The notes: a model not told the origin generated them from the letters alone. A DNA stretch of 50,818 nucleotides from Streptomyces adustus (GCF_009377175.1 NZ_VJZD01000040.1:1-50818); one strand, 5' to 3'; shown: positions 24,178 through 33,200, numbered from the stretch's first letter. A program made the numbers and translations.

Positions 24178-25767
24178 GTGAGCTCGAAACCTGTCGTACT
24201 GATCGCTGAAGAGCTGTCGCCCGCGACCGTGGAGGCGCTGGGCCCGGACTTCGAGATCCGGCATTGCAACGGAGCCGACCGAGCCGAACTGCTCCCGGCC
24301 ATCGCCGACGTCGACGCGATTCTGATCCGCTCGGCCACCAAGGTGGACGCCGAGGCGGTCGCGGCCGCGAAGAAGCTGAAGGTCGTCGCGCGAGCCGGCG
24401 TCGGCCTGGACAACGTGGACGTCTCCTCGGCCACCAAGGCCGGCGTGATGGTCGTCAACGCCCCCACCTCGAACATCGTGACCGCAGCCGAGCTCGCCTG
24501 CGGTCTGCTCCTGGCCACCGCGCGCCACATCCCGCAGGCCAACACCGCCCTGAAGAACGGCGAGTGGAAGCGGAGCAAGTACACCGGCGTCGAGCTGGCC
24601 GAGAAGACCCTCGGCGTCGTCGGTCTGGGCCGCATCGGCGCCCTCGTCGCGCAGCGCATGTCCGCGTTCGGCATGAAGGTCGTCGCCTACGACCCCTATG
24701 TGCAGCCCGCGCGCGCCGCCCAGATGGGCGTGAAGGTGCTGTCGCTGGACGAGCTGCTGGAGGTCTCCGACTTCATCACCGTCCACCTGCCCAAGACCCC
24801 CGAGACGGTCGGTCTGATCGGCGACGAGGCGCTGCGCAAGGTCAAGCCGAGCGTGCGCATCGTCAACGCCGCGCGCGGCGGCATCGTCGACGAGGAGGCG
24901 CTGTACTCCGCCCTCAAGGAGGGCCGGGTCGCCGGTGCCGGTCTCGACGTGTACACCAAGGAGCCCTGCACGGACTCCCCGCTGTTCGAGTTCGACCAGG
25001 TCGTGGCCACCCCGCACCTCGGCGCGTCGACCGACGAGGCGCAGGAGAAGGCGGGCATCGCGGTCGCCCGGTCCGTGCGCCTCGCCCTCGCCGGCGAGCT
25101 CGTGCCGGACGCGGTCAACGTCCAGGGCGGTGTCATCGCCGAGGACGTCAAGCCGGGCCTGCCGCTCGCCGAGCGCCTCGGCCGCATCTTCACCGCCCTC
25201 GCCGGCGAGGTCGCGGTCCGCCTCGACGTCGAGGTGTACGGCGAGATCACCCAGCACGATGTGAAGGTGCTGGAGCTGTCGGCGCTCAAGGGCGTCTTCG
25301 AGGACGTCGTCGCCGAGACGGTCTCCTACGTCAACGCCCCGCTGTTCGCGCAGGAGCGTGGCGTCGAGGTGCGGCTGACCACCAGCTCCGAGTCGCCCGA
25401 CCACCGCAACGTGGTCACCGTGCGCGGCACCCTCGGCAACGGCGAGGAGGTCTCCGTCTCCGGCACGCTGGCCGGTCCCAAGCACCTCCAGAAGGTCGTC
25501 GCCGTCGGTGACTACGACGTCGACCTGGCGCTCGCCGACCACATGGTGGTGCTGCGCTACGAGGACCGTCCGGGTGTCGTCGGCACGGTGGGCCGCATCC
25601 TCGGTGAGGCCGGCATCAACATCGGCGGTATGCAGGTCGCCCGTGCGGCGGTCGGCGGCGAGGCGCTGGCCGTGCTGACCGTGGACGACACGGTGCCGCC
25701 GACGGTGCTGGCCGAGGTCTCGGCGGAGATCGGCGCGACGTCGGCCCGTTCGGTCAACCTCGTCTGA
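24178..25767 (+). CDS. serA: D-3-phosphoglycerate dehydrogenase
   Basis: SerA oxidises 3-phosphoglycerate to 3-phosphohydroxypyruvate with NAD, the first step of serine synthesis. The 529-aa protein is the long form also found in mycobacteria. It has a catalytic and nucleotide-binding core (about 1-300), an intervening ASB domain (about 310-450) and a C-terminal ACT domain (about 455-529) that senses serine. GLGRIG is at 149-154, and the catalytic Arg233, Glu262 and His280 are present. I prefer GTG 24178, behind TGAGGA, to the in-frame GTG 12 nt upstream. Two terminators follow. Confidence 0.97.
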   Translation: MSSKPVVLIAEELSPATVEALGPDFEIRHCNGADRAELLPAIADVDAILIRSATKVDAEAVAAAKKLKVVARAGVGLDNVDVSSATKAGVMVVNAPTSNIVTAAELACGLLLATARHIPQANTALKNGEWKRSKYTGVELAEKTLGVVGLGRIGALVAQRMSAFGMKVVAYDPYVQPARAAQMGVKVLSLDELLEVSDFITVHLPKTPETVGLIGDEALRKVKPSVRIVNAARGGIVDEEALYSALKEGRVAGAGLDVYTKEPCTDSPLFEFDQVVATPHLGASTDEAQEKAGIAVARSVRLALAGELVPDAVNVQGGVIAEDVKPGLPLAERLGRIFTALAGEVAVRLDVEVYGEITQHDVKVLELSALKGVFEDVVAETVSYVNAPLFAQERGVEVRLTTSSESPDHRNVVTVRGTLGNGEEVSVSGTLAGPKHLQKVVAVGDYDVDLALADHMVVLRYEDRPGVVGTVGRILGEAGINIGGMQVARAAVGGEALAVLTVDDTVPPTVLAEVSAEIGATSARSVNLV

Positions 25768-25780
25768 GTCCGACCGGCAC

Positions 25781-25804
25781 GCCCGGGGGCCGGCGCCCCC
25801 GGGC
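25781..25804 (+). terminator. First terminator after serA
   Basis: A perfect 10-bp stem (25781-25790 with 25795-25804) closes a 4-nt CGGC loop, 13 nt past the serA stop. Confidence 0.8.
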
Positions 25805-25822
25805 TCCCGCGAACCGGATGCG

Positions 25823-25868
25823 AAAGGCGCCGGGCGGGCTGAGGATCCTCAGCCCGCCCGGCGCCTTT
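25823..25868. terminator. 46-bp perfect palindrome, bidirectional terminator
   Basis: Positions 25823-25845 are the exact reverse complement of 25846-25868, with no loop other than the central bases. The palindrome ends in AAA on one side and TTT(T) on the other. It lies between convergent serA and the MFS gene, so it can end transcripts from both directions. Confidence 0.9.
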
Positions 25869-25908
25869 TCGTGTGCCGTCGCCCCGCGCGTTGTCGCCTC
25901 CGCTGCCG

Positions 25909-27471
25909 TCAGCCGGCCTTGACGTGGATCTTCCGCAGGGTCACCGCCGCCAGTACCGCCGCCGCGATCAGAAGCGCCGCCCCCGCGATCCCGGCCGCCT
26001 GCATCCCGTCGGTGAAGGACGCTCGCGCCGCCGCCGCCAGGGCGTCACCCGTGCGTCCCGGGAGCCGGCCGGCGAGGGCGAGCGCGCCGCCCAGTGTCTC
26101 GCGGGCTCCGGCCGGCGCCGAGGACGGCATCGAGTGGCGGTAGACCGCGGTGCCGATGGAGCCCAGGACCGCCATGCCCAGGGCGCCGCCGAACTCCGCG
26201 CCGGTCTCCAGGAGGGAGGCGGCCGCGCCCGCGCTCTCGGCCGGGGCCGCGCTCAGCGCCAGGTCCATCATCTGGGAGATGACCATGACGATGCCGGAGG
26301 CGAGCACCCCGCACGCGGTCAGGACCAGCCAGAGCGAGTCGGTGCCGGCCAGGGCGAGCAGACCGTAGCCGGCCGCGCCGATCACCAGGCCCGCGGTGAC
26401 GACGTAGGCGCGGTTGACGCCCTTCTGGACCAGGGCGGTCGCCGCCGGGGCGGCCATGCCGATCGGCACGGACGGCAGCAGCGACCACAGGGCCGCTTCC
26501 ATCGCGCTCTTGTCCAGCACCGACTGGAGGTACTGGGTGGTGAAGAACGCCGAGCCCAGTATCGCGAAGGACGAGACGAGGTTGAGGACGACGGCCGGGG
26601 CGAAGCCGGGGCCGCGGAACAGGGCCGGAGAGATCATCGGGTGCTCGACCGTGCGCTGGCGGCGGACGAAGAGGGCCGCGAAGAGCAGGCCGACGGTGAT
26701 CGCGACGACGTACCGGACGTTCCAGCCGTCGGAGGGGATGCCCTTCAGGCCGTAGACGACGGGGAGCACCGCGGCCATGGACAGCGGGACGCTCGGCCAG
26801 TCGAAGCGGCCGGGCCGCGGGTCCTTGGACTCGGGGAGCAGGACCGGGCCGAGGACCAGCAGCAGTGCCATCGCGGGCAGGTTGACCAGGAACACCGAGC
26901 CCCACCAGAAGAACTGCACCAGTACCCCGCTCAGCACCGAGCCGAGCGCGATCCCGGCGGTCATCACGCCGGACCACAGGCCGATCGCCTTGGCGCGCTG
27001 ACCGGGGTCGGTGAACATCGTGCGGACCAGCGCCATGGTCGAGGGCATCAGGGTCGCGCCGCCGATGCCGAGGACCGCGCGGGCCGCTATCAGGGTCTCG
27101 GGGCTGTTCGCGTAGGCGGCCACCGCCGAGGCGGTGCCGAAGGCGGCGGCGCCGATCAGCAGCAGCCTGCGCCGGCCGATGCGGTCGCCGAGCGAGCCCA
27201 TCGTCATCAGCAGGCCCGCCAGGACGAACGCGTAGATGTCGAAGATCCACAGCTGCTGGGTGCCGCTGGGCGCCAGGTCCGCGCTGATGGCCGGGATCGC
27301 GAAGTAGAGGACGGAGACGTCCATCGAGACCAGCAGCAGCGGAAGCATCAGCACGGCCAGGGCGGTCCACTCGCGGCGGCCGGCGCGGGCGGCCGAGGGA
27401 GTGGCGGTGCCTGTCGCGAGGGTGTCGGTCGGGTCGGTGCCGGGTCGGTTCGTGCTCGGCGAGTTCGTCAT
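25909..27471 (-). CDS. MFS drug-efflux transporter (DHA2, 14 helices)
   Basis: This 520-aa protein matches EmrB/QacA-type proton-driven exporters. A Thr/Pro-rich cytoplasmic N-terminus of about 35 residues is followed by about 14 membrane helices. Motif A, GSLGDRIGRRRLL, lies after helix 2. The motif C-like GIALGSVLSGVLVQFFWW marks helix 5 of antiporters. I start at ATG 27471. A TAGACA -35 box, a 17-bp spacer and a TACATT -10 box end 7 nt before it, so the message is probably leaderless. It is divergent from its likely TetR repressor. The substrate is unknown, but is usually a cationic dye, disinfectant or antibiotic. Confidence 0.95.
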   Translation of the reverse strand: MTNSPSTNRPGTDPTDTLATGTATPSAARAGRREWTALAVLMLPLLLVSMDVSVLYFAIPAISADLAPSGTQQLWIFDIYAFVLAGLLMTMGSLGDRIGRRRLLLIGAAAFGTASAVAAYANSPETLIAARAVLGIGGATLMPSTMALVRTMFTDPGQRAKAIGLWSGVMTAGIALGSVLSGVLVQFFWWGSVFLVNLPAMALLLVLGPVLLPESKDPRPGRFDWPSVPLSMAAVLPVVYGLKGIPSDGWNVRYVVAITVGLLFAALFVRRQRTVEHPMISPALFRGPGFAPAVVLNLVSSFAILGSAFFTTQYLQSVLDKSAMEAALWSLLPSVPIGMAAPAATALVQKGVNRAYVVTAGLVIGAAGYGLLALAGTDSLWLVLTACGVLASGIVMVISQMMDLALSAAPAESAGAAASLLETGAEFGGALGMAVLGSIGTAVYRHSMPSSAPAGARETLGGALALAGRLPGRTGDALAAAARASFTDGMQAAGIAGAALLIAAAVLAAVTLRKIHVKAG

Positions 27472-27478
27472 GTCGAGG

Positions 27479-27507
27479 AATGTACGCACGTATTAAACGG
27501 TTGTCTA
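27479..27507 (-). promoter_or_regulatory. Promoter of the MFS efflux gene
   Basis: Read on the minus strand, TAGACA (27507-27502) and TACATT (27484-27479) are separated by 17 bp. The ATG lies 7 nt beyond the -10. This is one of the best -35/-10 pairs in the window. Confidence 0.7.
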
Positions 27508-27546
27508 GAACGCTTGTATAAGTCACGCGTCTAGGACGGGTGTATG
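27497..27546. promoter_or_regulatory. Repeated operator between MFS gene and TetR gene
   Basis: The element ACGnTTGTnTA occurs at 27497-27507 and 27510-27520. Degenerate copies lie at 27525-27533 and 27536-27546. Seen at larger scale, the 17-mers at 27503-27519 and 27529-27545 match at 14 of 17 positions. The repeats cover the MFS -35 box and approach the TetR -10 box, as expected for a repressor binding site. Binding is inferred. Confidence 0.6.
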
Positions 27547-27568
27547 GATCGGCGGTAGGGTGTTCCGC

Positions 27569-28141
27569 ATGGGACATCGTGAGGATCTGCTCGAAGGCGC
27601 CAAGCGCTGCCTGCTGGCGAAGGGCTTCGCGCGCACCACGGCGCGCGACATCGTGAAGGAGTCGGGGACGAATCTCGCGTCCATCGGCTACCACTACGGG
27701 TCGAAGGACGCGCTCCTCGCACAGGCGTACCTGGCCCTGGTGGAGGAGATGTCCTTCGAGGGGGACGGGGACGCCGGGATCAGCGCCCCGCCCGGCTCGC
27801 TGGAGCGCTTCCGTGAGGTGTGGTCGAACATCGCCGAGTCGATGCGGCAGCCCGGCTCGATGTGGCGGCTCGGCATGGAGGTCATCACCATCGACCTGCC
27901 CGAGGTGCGCGACCATCTGGCCCGCGCCCAGCGGGAGGGCGGCCGGGGCCTCGTCTCACTCCTCATGGGCGTGCCGGAGGAGGAGGTGTCCGACGAGACC
28001 GCCGACACGCTGGGCCGCTTCTACATGACGCTGATGTCGGGCCTCATCGCGCAGTGGACCTTCGACCCGAAGACCGCGCCCGACGGGGACGTGCTGACGG
28101 AGGGGCTGCGGCAGATCATCGAGGCCGCCACCCGGACCTGA
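27569..28141 (+). CDS. TetR-family regulator of the efflux gene
   Basis: This 190-aa TetR repressor has the N-terminal helix-turn-helix at about 4-50 (TTARDIVKESGTNLASIGYHYGSKDALLAQAY). Its helical C-terminal ligand domain contains WRLGMEVITIDLPEVRDHLARAQ. The ATG lies 7 nt after a TAGGGT -10 box (27556-27561) with no ribosome binding site, again leaderless. Divergence from the MFS exporter and the repeats between them point to local control with release by the exported compound. The last 26 bases of the gene, with the TGA, are part of a 29-bp tandem duplication that continues downstream. Confidence 0.92.
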   Translation: MGHREDLLEGAKRCLLAKGFARTTARDIVKESGTNLASIGYHYGSKDALLAQAYLALVEEMSFEGDGDAGISAPPGSLERFREVWSNIAESMRQPGSMWRLGMEVITIDLPEVRDHLARAQREGGRGLVSLLMGVPEEEVSDETADTLGRFYMTLMSGLIAQWTFDPKTAPDGDVLTEGLRQIIEAATRT

Positions 28142-28173
28142 CGCTCATCGAGGCCGCCACCCGGACCTGACGC
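28116..28173. repeat. Perfect 29-bp tandem duplication over the tetR stop
   Basis: Positions 28116-28144 and 28145-28173 are identical. The first copy contains the end of the TetR gene and its TGA at 28139-28141. The second copy is non-coding. Period 29 is the same as in the repeat over the other TetR stop at 17-103, although the sequences are unrelated. Confidence 0.95.
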
Positions 28174-28201
28174 GTCGGCGGGGTGCCGGGGCCGGCAGCG
28201 C

Positions 28202-29425
28202 TCAGTGCGCGTCGGCCCCGTCGTCGCGCAGCCGCGCGCCCTTCAGCGCCATGTGCAGCAGCAGCCGGTCCTCCCCGTCGTCCAGGTCCAGCCCCGTCAG
28301 CTGCTCGACCCGGGACAGCCGGTAGTACAGGGTCTGGCGGTGGATGCCCAGCTCCGCCGCCGTACGCCCGGCCTGGCCCGCGCAGTCGAGGTAGGCCTCG
28401 GCGGTGCGCGCGAGATCCCGCTGGGCCGGGGACAGCAGGGCCTGAACGGCGCTGTCGCGGGCGGCCGCCGGGGGCAGCGCGGTCAGCAGCCGGTACGGCC
28501 CGATGGCCGACCATTCGGCGACCGGTCCGAGCCGGGGCTCCGCCCGCGCGGCCCGCGCCGCCGCCGCGGCCTCGTGCCAAGCGGCGGCCAGCTCGGCGAG
28601 TCCGGTGCGCGCCTCGCTCACCCCGGCCGCGGCGGCCCCCTCCTTCGCTCCCGCCGCCCCTTCCTTCAGCAGCCGGGCGGCCGTGGTCAGCGCGGGGGCG
28701 CGCACGTCCGCGGACCGCAGCCGCACCAGCACCGCGAGGCTCTGCCCGGTGGCGCCCCAGGGGACCGTGCACAGGGCGGTGGCGTGCGGCACCGCCCGCG
28801 CCGACGGCGCGCCCTGCGGATCGGACGTCCGCCAGGGGGCCACGCAGACGACCGTGTGCAGGCCGTCCGCGCGGGGGCCCAGTGCCGTGCGCAGCTCCGC
28901 CACCGCCATCTCCTGCTGCCAGCCGCGTTCGGCCGTCAGCACCGCCCGCAGCTCCCGGGACAGATCGGCGCCGTGCTGTGCCTCGTCGGCCAGCAGTTCC
29001 CCGATCCGGCCCGCGACCCGCATGGCGGCGGCCAGCTGTGCCTCGGAGGGGCCCGGGTCGTCGTCCAGCAGCCATACGTAGCCGAGGACGACACCCCGAT
29101 GACGGGCCGGCAGACAGATACGGCCCCGGTACACGCCCGCCTCCGGGGTCGGCGGGATCCGTACCGGACCGGCCGCCCGGGTGATGCCGAAGCCCTCGAA
29201 CCAGGTGCGCACCGCCGTCGTGGAGCGGCGGGTCAGGATCGAGCGGGTGCGCACCGGGTCCAGGGCCGCGGCGTCCAGCTCGTCCTCGCTGTCGTAGGCG
29301 CCGAAGGCGATCAGCTCGAAGTCGCGGTTCTCCAGCGTCGCCGGGGCGCCCAGCAGCTCCGAGAGCTCGTCGACCAGCTCCTGGTAGTCAGCCCGGTGGT
29401 GGAAGGGCGCGGCGTCCGACGTCAC
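28202..29425 (-). CDS. PucR-family transcriptional regulator
   Basis: This protein of about 407 aa has a central region of uncertain fold and a C-terminal PucR-type helix-turn-helix at about 340-400 ([34 protein letters not shown], then a segment ending [12 protein letters not shown]). Members activate or repress catabolic genes in response to nitrogen compounds. It is divergent from proline dehydrogenase and P5C dehydrogenase, so I infer a role as the proline-catabolism regulator. I chose GTG 29425 because GGGAG lies 9 nt upstream. ATG 29443 and ATG 29464 are in-frame alternatives. Confidence 0.88.
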   Translation of the reverse strand: MTSDAAPFHHRADYQELVDELSELLGAPATLENRDFELIAFGAYDSEDELDAAALDPVRTRSILTRRSTTAVRTWFEGFGITRAAGPVRIPPTPEAGVYRGRICLPARHRGVVLGYVWLLDDDPGPSEAQLAAAMRVAGRIGELLADEAQHGADLSRELRAVLTAERGWQQEMAVAELRTALGPRADGLHTVVCVAPWRTSDPQGAPSARAVPHATALCTVPWGATGQSLAVLVRLRSADVRAPALTTAARLLKEGAAGAKEGAAAAGVSEARTGLAELAAAWHEAAAAARAARAEPRLGPVAEWSAIGPYRLLTALPPAAARDSAVQALLSPAQRDLARTAEAYLDCAGQAGRTAAELGIHRQTLYYRLSRVEQLTGLDLDDGEDRLLLHMALKGARLRDDGADAH

Positions 29426-29606
29426 TCCGGCATTCTCCCGCATGTACAGGGGCTCTTCATACATCTGTCTGAGAACCGGGGCGCGGATGCGTGACAGCTG
29501 TCGATGGCCCACGATCGGAGAGATCCTTAGGTTTCACGGTGGTTCTCCGTGCCGTACCCGAATCGTCGGTGAGCGGCCGTTTCGTGCTTGTCTGTGGAGG
29601 TGCCCC

Positions 29607-30533
29607 GTGCTGGGTCCCGTGATTCTCGCCGCGTCGCGCAGCGACCGGATGCGCCGTCTGATCTCGGCCGCTCCGGTGACCAAGCCGGTCGTCGACCGCT
29701 TCATCCCCGGTGAGACCGTCGACCAGGTCGTCCCGATCATCAAGGACCTCACGGGCAAGGGCCTGGAAGTCACGATGGACGTCGTCGGCGAGGACATCAC
29801 CACCCCCGAGCAGTCGTACGCCGCCCGGGACGCCTACCTGGAGCTGATCGGCCGCCTCAAGGAGCTCGGCCTCGGCACCAAGGCCGAGATGTCGGTCAAG
29901 CTGTCGATGTTCGGCCAGGCCCTGGAGGGCGGCCACGAGCTGGCCCTGGCCAACGTCCGGCCGGTCGTCGAGGCCGCCGCCGCCATCGGCACCACCGTCA
30001 CGCTCGACGCCGAGGACCACACCACCCTCGACTCGATGTTCGCCATCCACGAGGAGCTGCGGAAGGACTTCCCGCAGACCGGCTGTGTGATCCAGGCGTA
30101 CCTCTTCCGCACCGAGGACGACGCCCGCCGGCTCGCCGCGGCCGGCAGCCGCGTGCGCATCGTCAAGGGCGCCTACAAGGAGCCCGCCGAGGTCGCGTAC
30201 CAGAAGAAGTCCGAGACCGACAAGGCGTACGTCCGGATCCTGAAGATCCTGATGGAGGGCGAGGGCTACCCGATGATCGGGTCCCACGACCCGCGCCTCA
30301 TCTCGATCGCCCAGGAGCTGGCGCGGACCGCCGGGCGCAAGCTGGACGAGTACGAGTTCCAGATGCTGTACGGCATCCGCAGCGACGAGCACGTGCGGCT
30401 CGCCGCCGAGGGCCACCGCATGCGCGTCTACACCGCGTACGGCACCGACTGGTACGGCTACTTCATGCGTCGCCTGGCGGAGAAGCCGGCCAACCTGCTC
30501 TTCTTCGCCCGCTCGATCCTCACCAAGGGCTGA
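29607..30533 (+). CDS. Proline dehydrogenase
   Basis: This 308-aa flavoenzyme oxidises L-proline to delta-1-pyrroline-5-carboxylate, passing electrons to the respiratory chain. The protein is a single-domain (PutB-type) FAD TIM barrel, not the long PutA fusion. Family motifs include AEMSVKLSMFG, TLDAEDHT, CVIQAYLFRTEDDARRL, RIVKGAYKEPAEVAY and FQMLYGIRSDEHVRLA, and the C-terminal YGTDWYGYFMRRLAEKPANL. The GTG start follows TGGAGG (29595-29600). It sits 38 nt before the P5C dehydrogenase gene, with which it completes proline breakdown to glutamate. Confidence 0.96.
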   Translation: MLGPVILAASRSDRMRRLISAAPVTKPVVDRFIPGETVDQVVPIIKDLTGKGLEVTMDVVGEDITTPEQSYAARDAYLELIGRLKELGLGTKAEMSVKLSMFGQALEGGHELALANVRPVVEAAAAIGTTVTLDAEDHTTLDSMFAIHEELRKDFPQTGCVIQAYLFRTEDDARRLAAAGSRVRIVKGAYKEPAEVAYQKKSETDKAYVRILKILMEGEGYPMIGSHDPRLISIAQELARTAGRKLDEYEFQMLYGIRSDEHVRLAAEGHRMRVYTAYGTDWYGYFMRRLAEKPANLLFFARSILTKG

Positions 30534-30571
30534 GACCGAACACCCGCTCGACTCAAGGAGTTACGGAAAAA

Positions 30572-32203
30572 ATGGACGCTGTGACCCAGGTCCCCACCCC
30601 CGTCAACGAGCCGGTGCACGGCTACGCCCCCGGCTCGCCCGAGCGCGCCCGCCTGGAGGTCAAGCTCAAGGAGCTGGCCGAGAACCCGATCGACCTGCCG
30701 ATGACCATCGGCGGCGAGAAGCGGATGGGCGGCGGCGAGCGCTTCGACGTCGTGCAGCCGCACAACCACAAGGCGCGCATCGGCACCTACGCCAACGCCA
30801 CGCAGCAGGACGCCCAGGACGCCGTCGACGCGGCCCTCGCCGCCGCCCCCGCCTGGCGCGCGATGTCCTTCGACGACCGCGCGGCGATCATCCTGCGCGC
30901 CGCCGAGCTGCTGGCCGGCCCCTGGCGCGAGACGCTGGCCGCCTCCACCATGCTCGGCCAGTCGAAGACCGCCCAGCAGGCCGAGATCGACACCCCCTGC
31001 GAGCTCGTCGACTTCTGGCGCTTCAACGTCCACTACGCCCGCCAGATCCTCGCCGAGCAGCCCCCGGCGAACTCCCCGGGCGTGTGGAACCGCATGGACC
31101 ACCGTCCGCTGGAGGGCTTCGTCTACGCGATCACGCCGTTCAACTTCACGGCGATCGCGGGCAACCTGCCCACCGCCCCGGCGCTCATGGGCAACGTCGT
31201 CGTCTGGAAGCCGTCCCCGACGCAGACCCACGCCGCCGTGCTGCTGATGCAGCTCCTGGAGGAGGCGGGCCTGCCCAAGGGCGTCATCAACCTCGTCACC
31301 GGTGACGGCATCGAGGTCTCCAAGGTCGCCCTTGAGCACCGCGACCTGGCCGGCATCCACTTCACCGGCTCGACCAAGACCTTCCAGTACCTGTGGAAGA
31401 CGGTCGGCAACAACATCGAGAAGTACCGGTCCTACCCGCGTCTGGTCGGCGAGACCGGCGGCAAGGACTTCGTGGTCGCCCACCCGTCCGCCGACCGCGC
31501 GATCCTCAAGACCGCCCTGACCCGTGGCTCCTTCGAGTACCAGGGCCAGAAGTGCTCGGCGAGCTCCCGCGCCTACATCCCGGCCTCCATCTGGAACTCC
31601 GGTTTCAAGGAGGAGTTCGCGGCCGAGGTCGACGGGCTGACCATGGGTGACGTCACCGACCTGTCGAACTTCATCGGCGCGGTCATCGACGAGCGGTCGT
31701 TCGCCAAGAACAAGGCGGCCATCGACCGCGCGCAGGCCGACCCGACCTGCACGATCGTCGCGGGCGGCTCGTACGACGACTCCGTCGGCTACTTCGTGCG
31801 CCCGACCGTCGTCGAGTGCACGGACCCGGAGAACGAGGTCTTCACGACCGAGTACTTCGGCCCCTTCCTCGCCGTGCACGTCTACGAGGACGACAAGTAC
31901 GACGAGATGCTGACCCAGATGGAGTCGGCGTCCGACTACGCCCTCACCGGCTCGGTCATCTCCGGCGACCGCGCGGCGGCCGCGTACACGATGGAGAAGC
32001 TCCGCTTCGCGGCGGGCAACTTCTACATCAACGACAAGTCGACCGGCGCCGTCGTCGGCCAGCAGCCCTTCGGCGGCGGCCGTGCCTCCGGCACCAACGA
32101 CAAGGCCGGCGCCCCGCAGAACCTGATGCGCTGGACGCTGACCCGCGCCATCAAGGAGACGCTGGTCCCGCCGACCGAGTACGGCTACCCGCACATGGGC
32201 TGA
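30572..32203 (+). CDS. pruA: 1-pyrroline-5-carboxylate dehydrogenase
   Basis: This enzyme oxidises glutamate semialdehyde, the open form of P5C, to glutamate with NAD. The 543-aa aldehyde dehydrogenase has the general base Glu294 (VGETGGKD) and the catalytic Cys328 (YQGQKCSA). The cofactor motif FTGSTKTFQ and the substrate-anchoring GQQPFGGGRASGTNDK are also present. The ATG follows AAGGAG (30557-30562). Co-transcription with the upstream proline dehydrogenase is likely. A 19-bp stem-loop terminator lies 15 nt past the stop. Confidence 0.97.
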   Translation: MDAVTQVPTPVNEPVHGYAPGSPERARLEVKLKELAENPIDLPMTIGGEKRMGGGERFDVVQPHNHKARIGTYANATQQDAQDAVDAALAAAPAWRAMSFDDRAAIILRAAELLAGPWRETLAASTMLGQSKTAQQAEIDTPCELVDFWRFNVHYARQILAEQPPANSPGVWNRMDHRPLEGFVYAITPFNFTAIAGNLPTAPALMGNVVVWKPSPTQTHAAVLLMQLLEEAGLPKGVINLVTGDGIEVSKVALEHRDLAGIHFTGSTKTFQYLWKTVGNNIEKYRSYPRLVGETGGKDFVVAHPSADRAILKTALTRGSFEYQGQKCSASSRAYIPASIWNSGFKEEFAAEVDGLTMGDVTDLSNFIGAVIDERSFAKNKAAIDRAQADPTCTIVAGGSYDDSVGYFVRPTVVECTDPENEVFTTEYFGPFLAVHVYEDDKYDEMLTQMESASDYALTGSVISGDRAAAAYTMEKLRFAAGNFYINDKSTGAVVGQQPFGGGRASGTNDKAGAPQNLMRWTLTRAIKETLVPPTEYGYPHMG

Positions 32204-32218
32204 CATCCCTGACCCCGC

Positions 32219-32257
32219 ACGGGCCGGGCCGGATCGACTCGATCCGGCCCGGCCCGT
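32219..32257 (+). terminator. Terminator of the proline catabolic operon
   Basis: Positions 32219-32237 are the exact reverse complement of 32239-32257, so a perfect stem of up to about 17 bp forms around a small loop. Confidence 0.9.
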
Positions 32258-32284
32258 CGGCGTGTGCGCGGGCAGACTGTCCCC

Positions 32285-33166
32285 ATGGCCCGCGCTGAGC
32301 AGGAGACGGTGACCACGGACGACGGCGTACGGCTGTGGGCGAGCGGCTCGGGCCGGGGCGAGCCGCTGGTGCTGTGCCACGGCGGACCCGGCCTGTGGGA
32401 CATGTTCGCCGACGCGGCCGGGCCGCTCGCCGACCTGGCCACGGTGGTCCGCTGGGACCAGCGCGGGTGCGGACGGTCCGAGCGGTGCGTGGGACCGTGG
32501 ACGGCCGCCCGCTTCGTGGCCGACCTGGACGCCGTACGACGCCACTTCGGGTTCGACCGGATGGCGCTGCTCGGCCACTCCTGGGGCGCCCAGCTCGCGC
32601 TGGAGTACGCGCTCGCGCACCCGGAGCGGGTGAGCGCGCTGGTCTATGCCGCCGGGACGGGCATCGGGCCGGACGCCGGCTGGCGCGACGCCTTCACGGC
32701 GAACTTCCTCGCCCGGCTCGGCGACCGCCCCGGACGCCTGGCCCGCTGGCGGGAGCTGACGGACCGGCCGCTGCGGACCGGCGGGCAGGAGCGGGAGCGG
32801 GCGGTGCTCCAGTGGTCGGCCGAGTTCGCCGACCGCGAGCGCGCACCGGAGCTCGCCGGGCGGATGGCCGATCCGTGGTTCGCGGTCAACGACGCGTGCA
32901 ACCGGGCCCTCGACCGGGAACGGCGTGGGCGCTGCGGCACGACGGAGCTGTACGACGCCTGCCGGGCGCTGCGGGTGCCGGTGACGATCCTCGACGGGGC
33001 CCACGACATCCGGCCCCGCTCGGCGGCTGACTCGCTGGAACGGGCCCTGCCGAGGGTGCGCCGGGTGACCCTGACCGAGGCCGGTCACATGCTGTGGACC
33101 GAGGATCCGGCGGGTTTCACGGAGGCGGTGGCGCGCGCCGTCTCAGATAGTAGGAAGTCCGAGTAA
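32285..33166 (+). CDS. Alpha/beta hydrolase, proline iminopeptidase type
   Basis: This 293-aa cytoplasmic hydrolase has the oxyanion-hole motif HGGPG (32-36), the nucleophile elbow GHSWG with Ser99, and acid and base candidates Asp241 (DGAHD) and His268 (EAGHMLW). HGGPG with GQSWG or GHSWG is typical of proline iminopeptidases, which remove N-terminal proline from peptides. This would fit its place after proline catabolism, but related esterases share the motifs. The ATG lies 6 nt after CAGACT (32273-32278) and lacks a ribosome binding site. Confidence 0.87.
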   Translation: MARAEQETVTTDDGVRLWASGSGRGEPLVLCHGGPGLWDMFADAAGPLADLATVVRWDQRGCGRSERCVGPWTAARFVADLDAVRRHFGFDRMALLGHSWGAQLALEYALAHPERVSALVYAAGTGIGPDAGWRDAFTANFLARLGDRPGRLARWRELTDRPLRTGGQERERAVLQWSAEFADRERAPELAGRMADPWFAVNDACNRALDRERRGRCGTTELYDACRALRVPVTILDGAHDIRPRSAADSLERALPRVRRVTLTEAGHMLWTEDPAGFTEAVARAVSDSRKSE

Positions 33167-33171
33167 TTGTA

Positions 33172-33200
33172 GAGACAGGCGCGAGCTTCTCCCTTAGCGT
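33172..33200 (+). promoter_or_regulatory. Candidate promoter with long 5' UTR
   Basis: GAGACA (33172-33177) and TAGCGT (33195-33200) are spaced by 17 bp. A start near 33207 would leave a leader of about 140 nt before the 43-aa gene at 33348. The leader contains a GCAGG/CCTGC hairpin near 33258-33274. Confidence 0.4.

Noticed and set aside
24012..24209. Small plus-strand ORF before and into serA
   Set aside because: It has no ribosome binding site, overlaps serA in another frame and has no conserved-looking composition.
25873..27534. Plus-strand open frame of 553 codons opposite the MFS gene
   Set aside because: Its sequence is Arg/Gly/Asp-rich repeats without domains, and the minus strand has MFS motifs, a good promoter and membrane helices.
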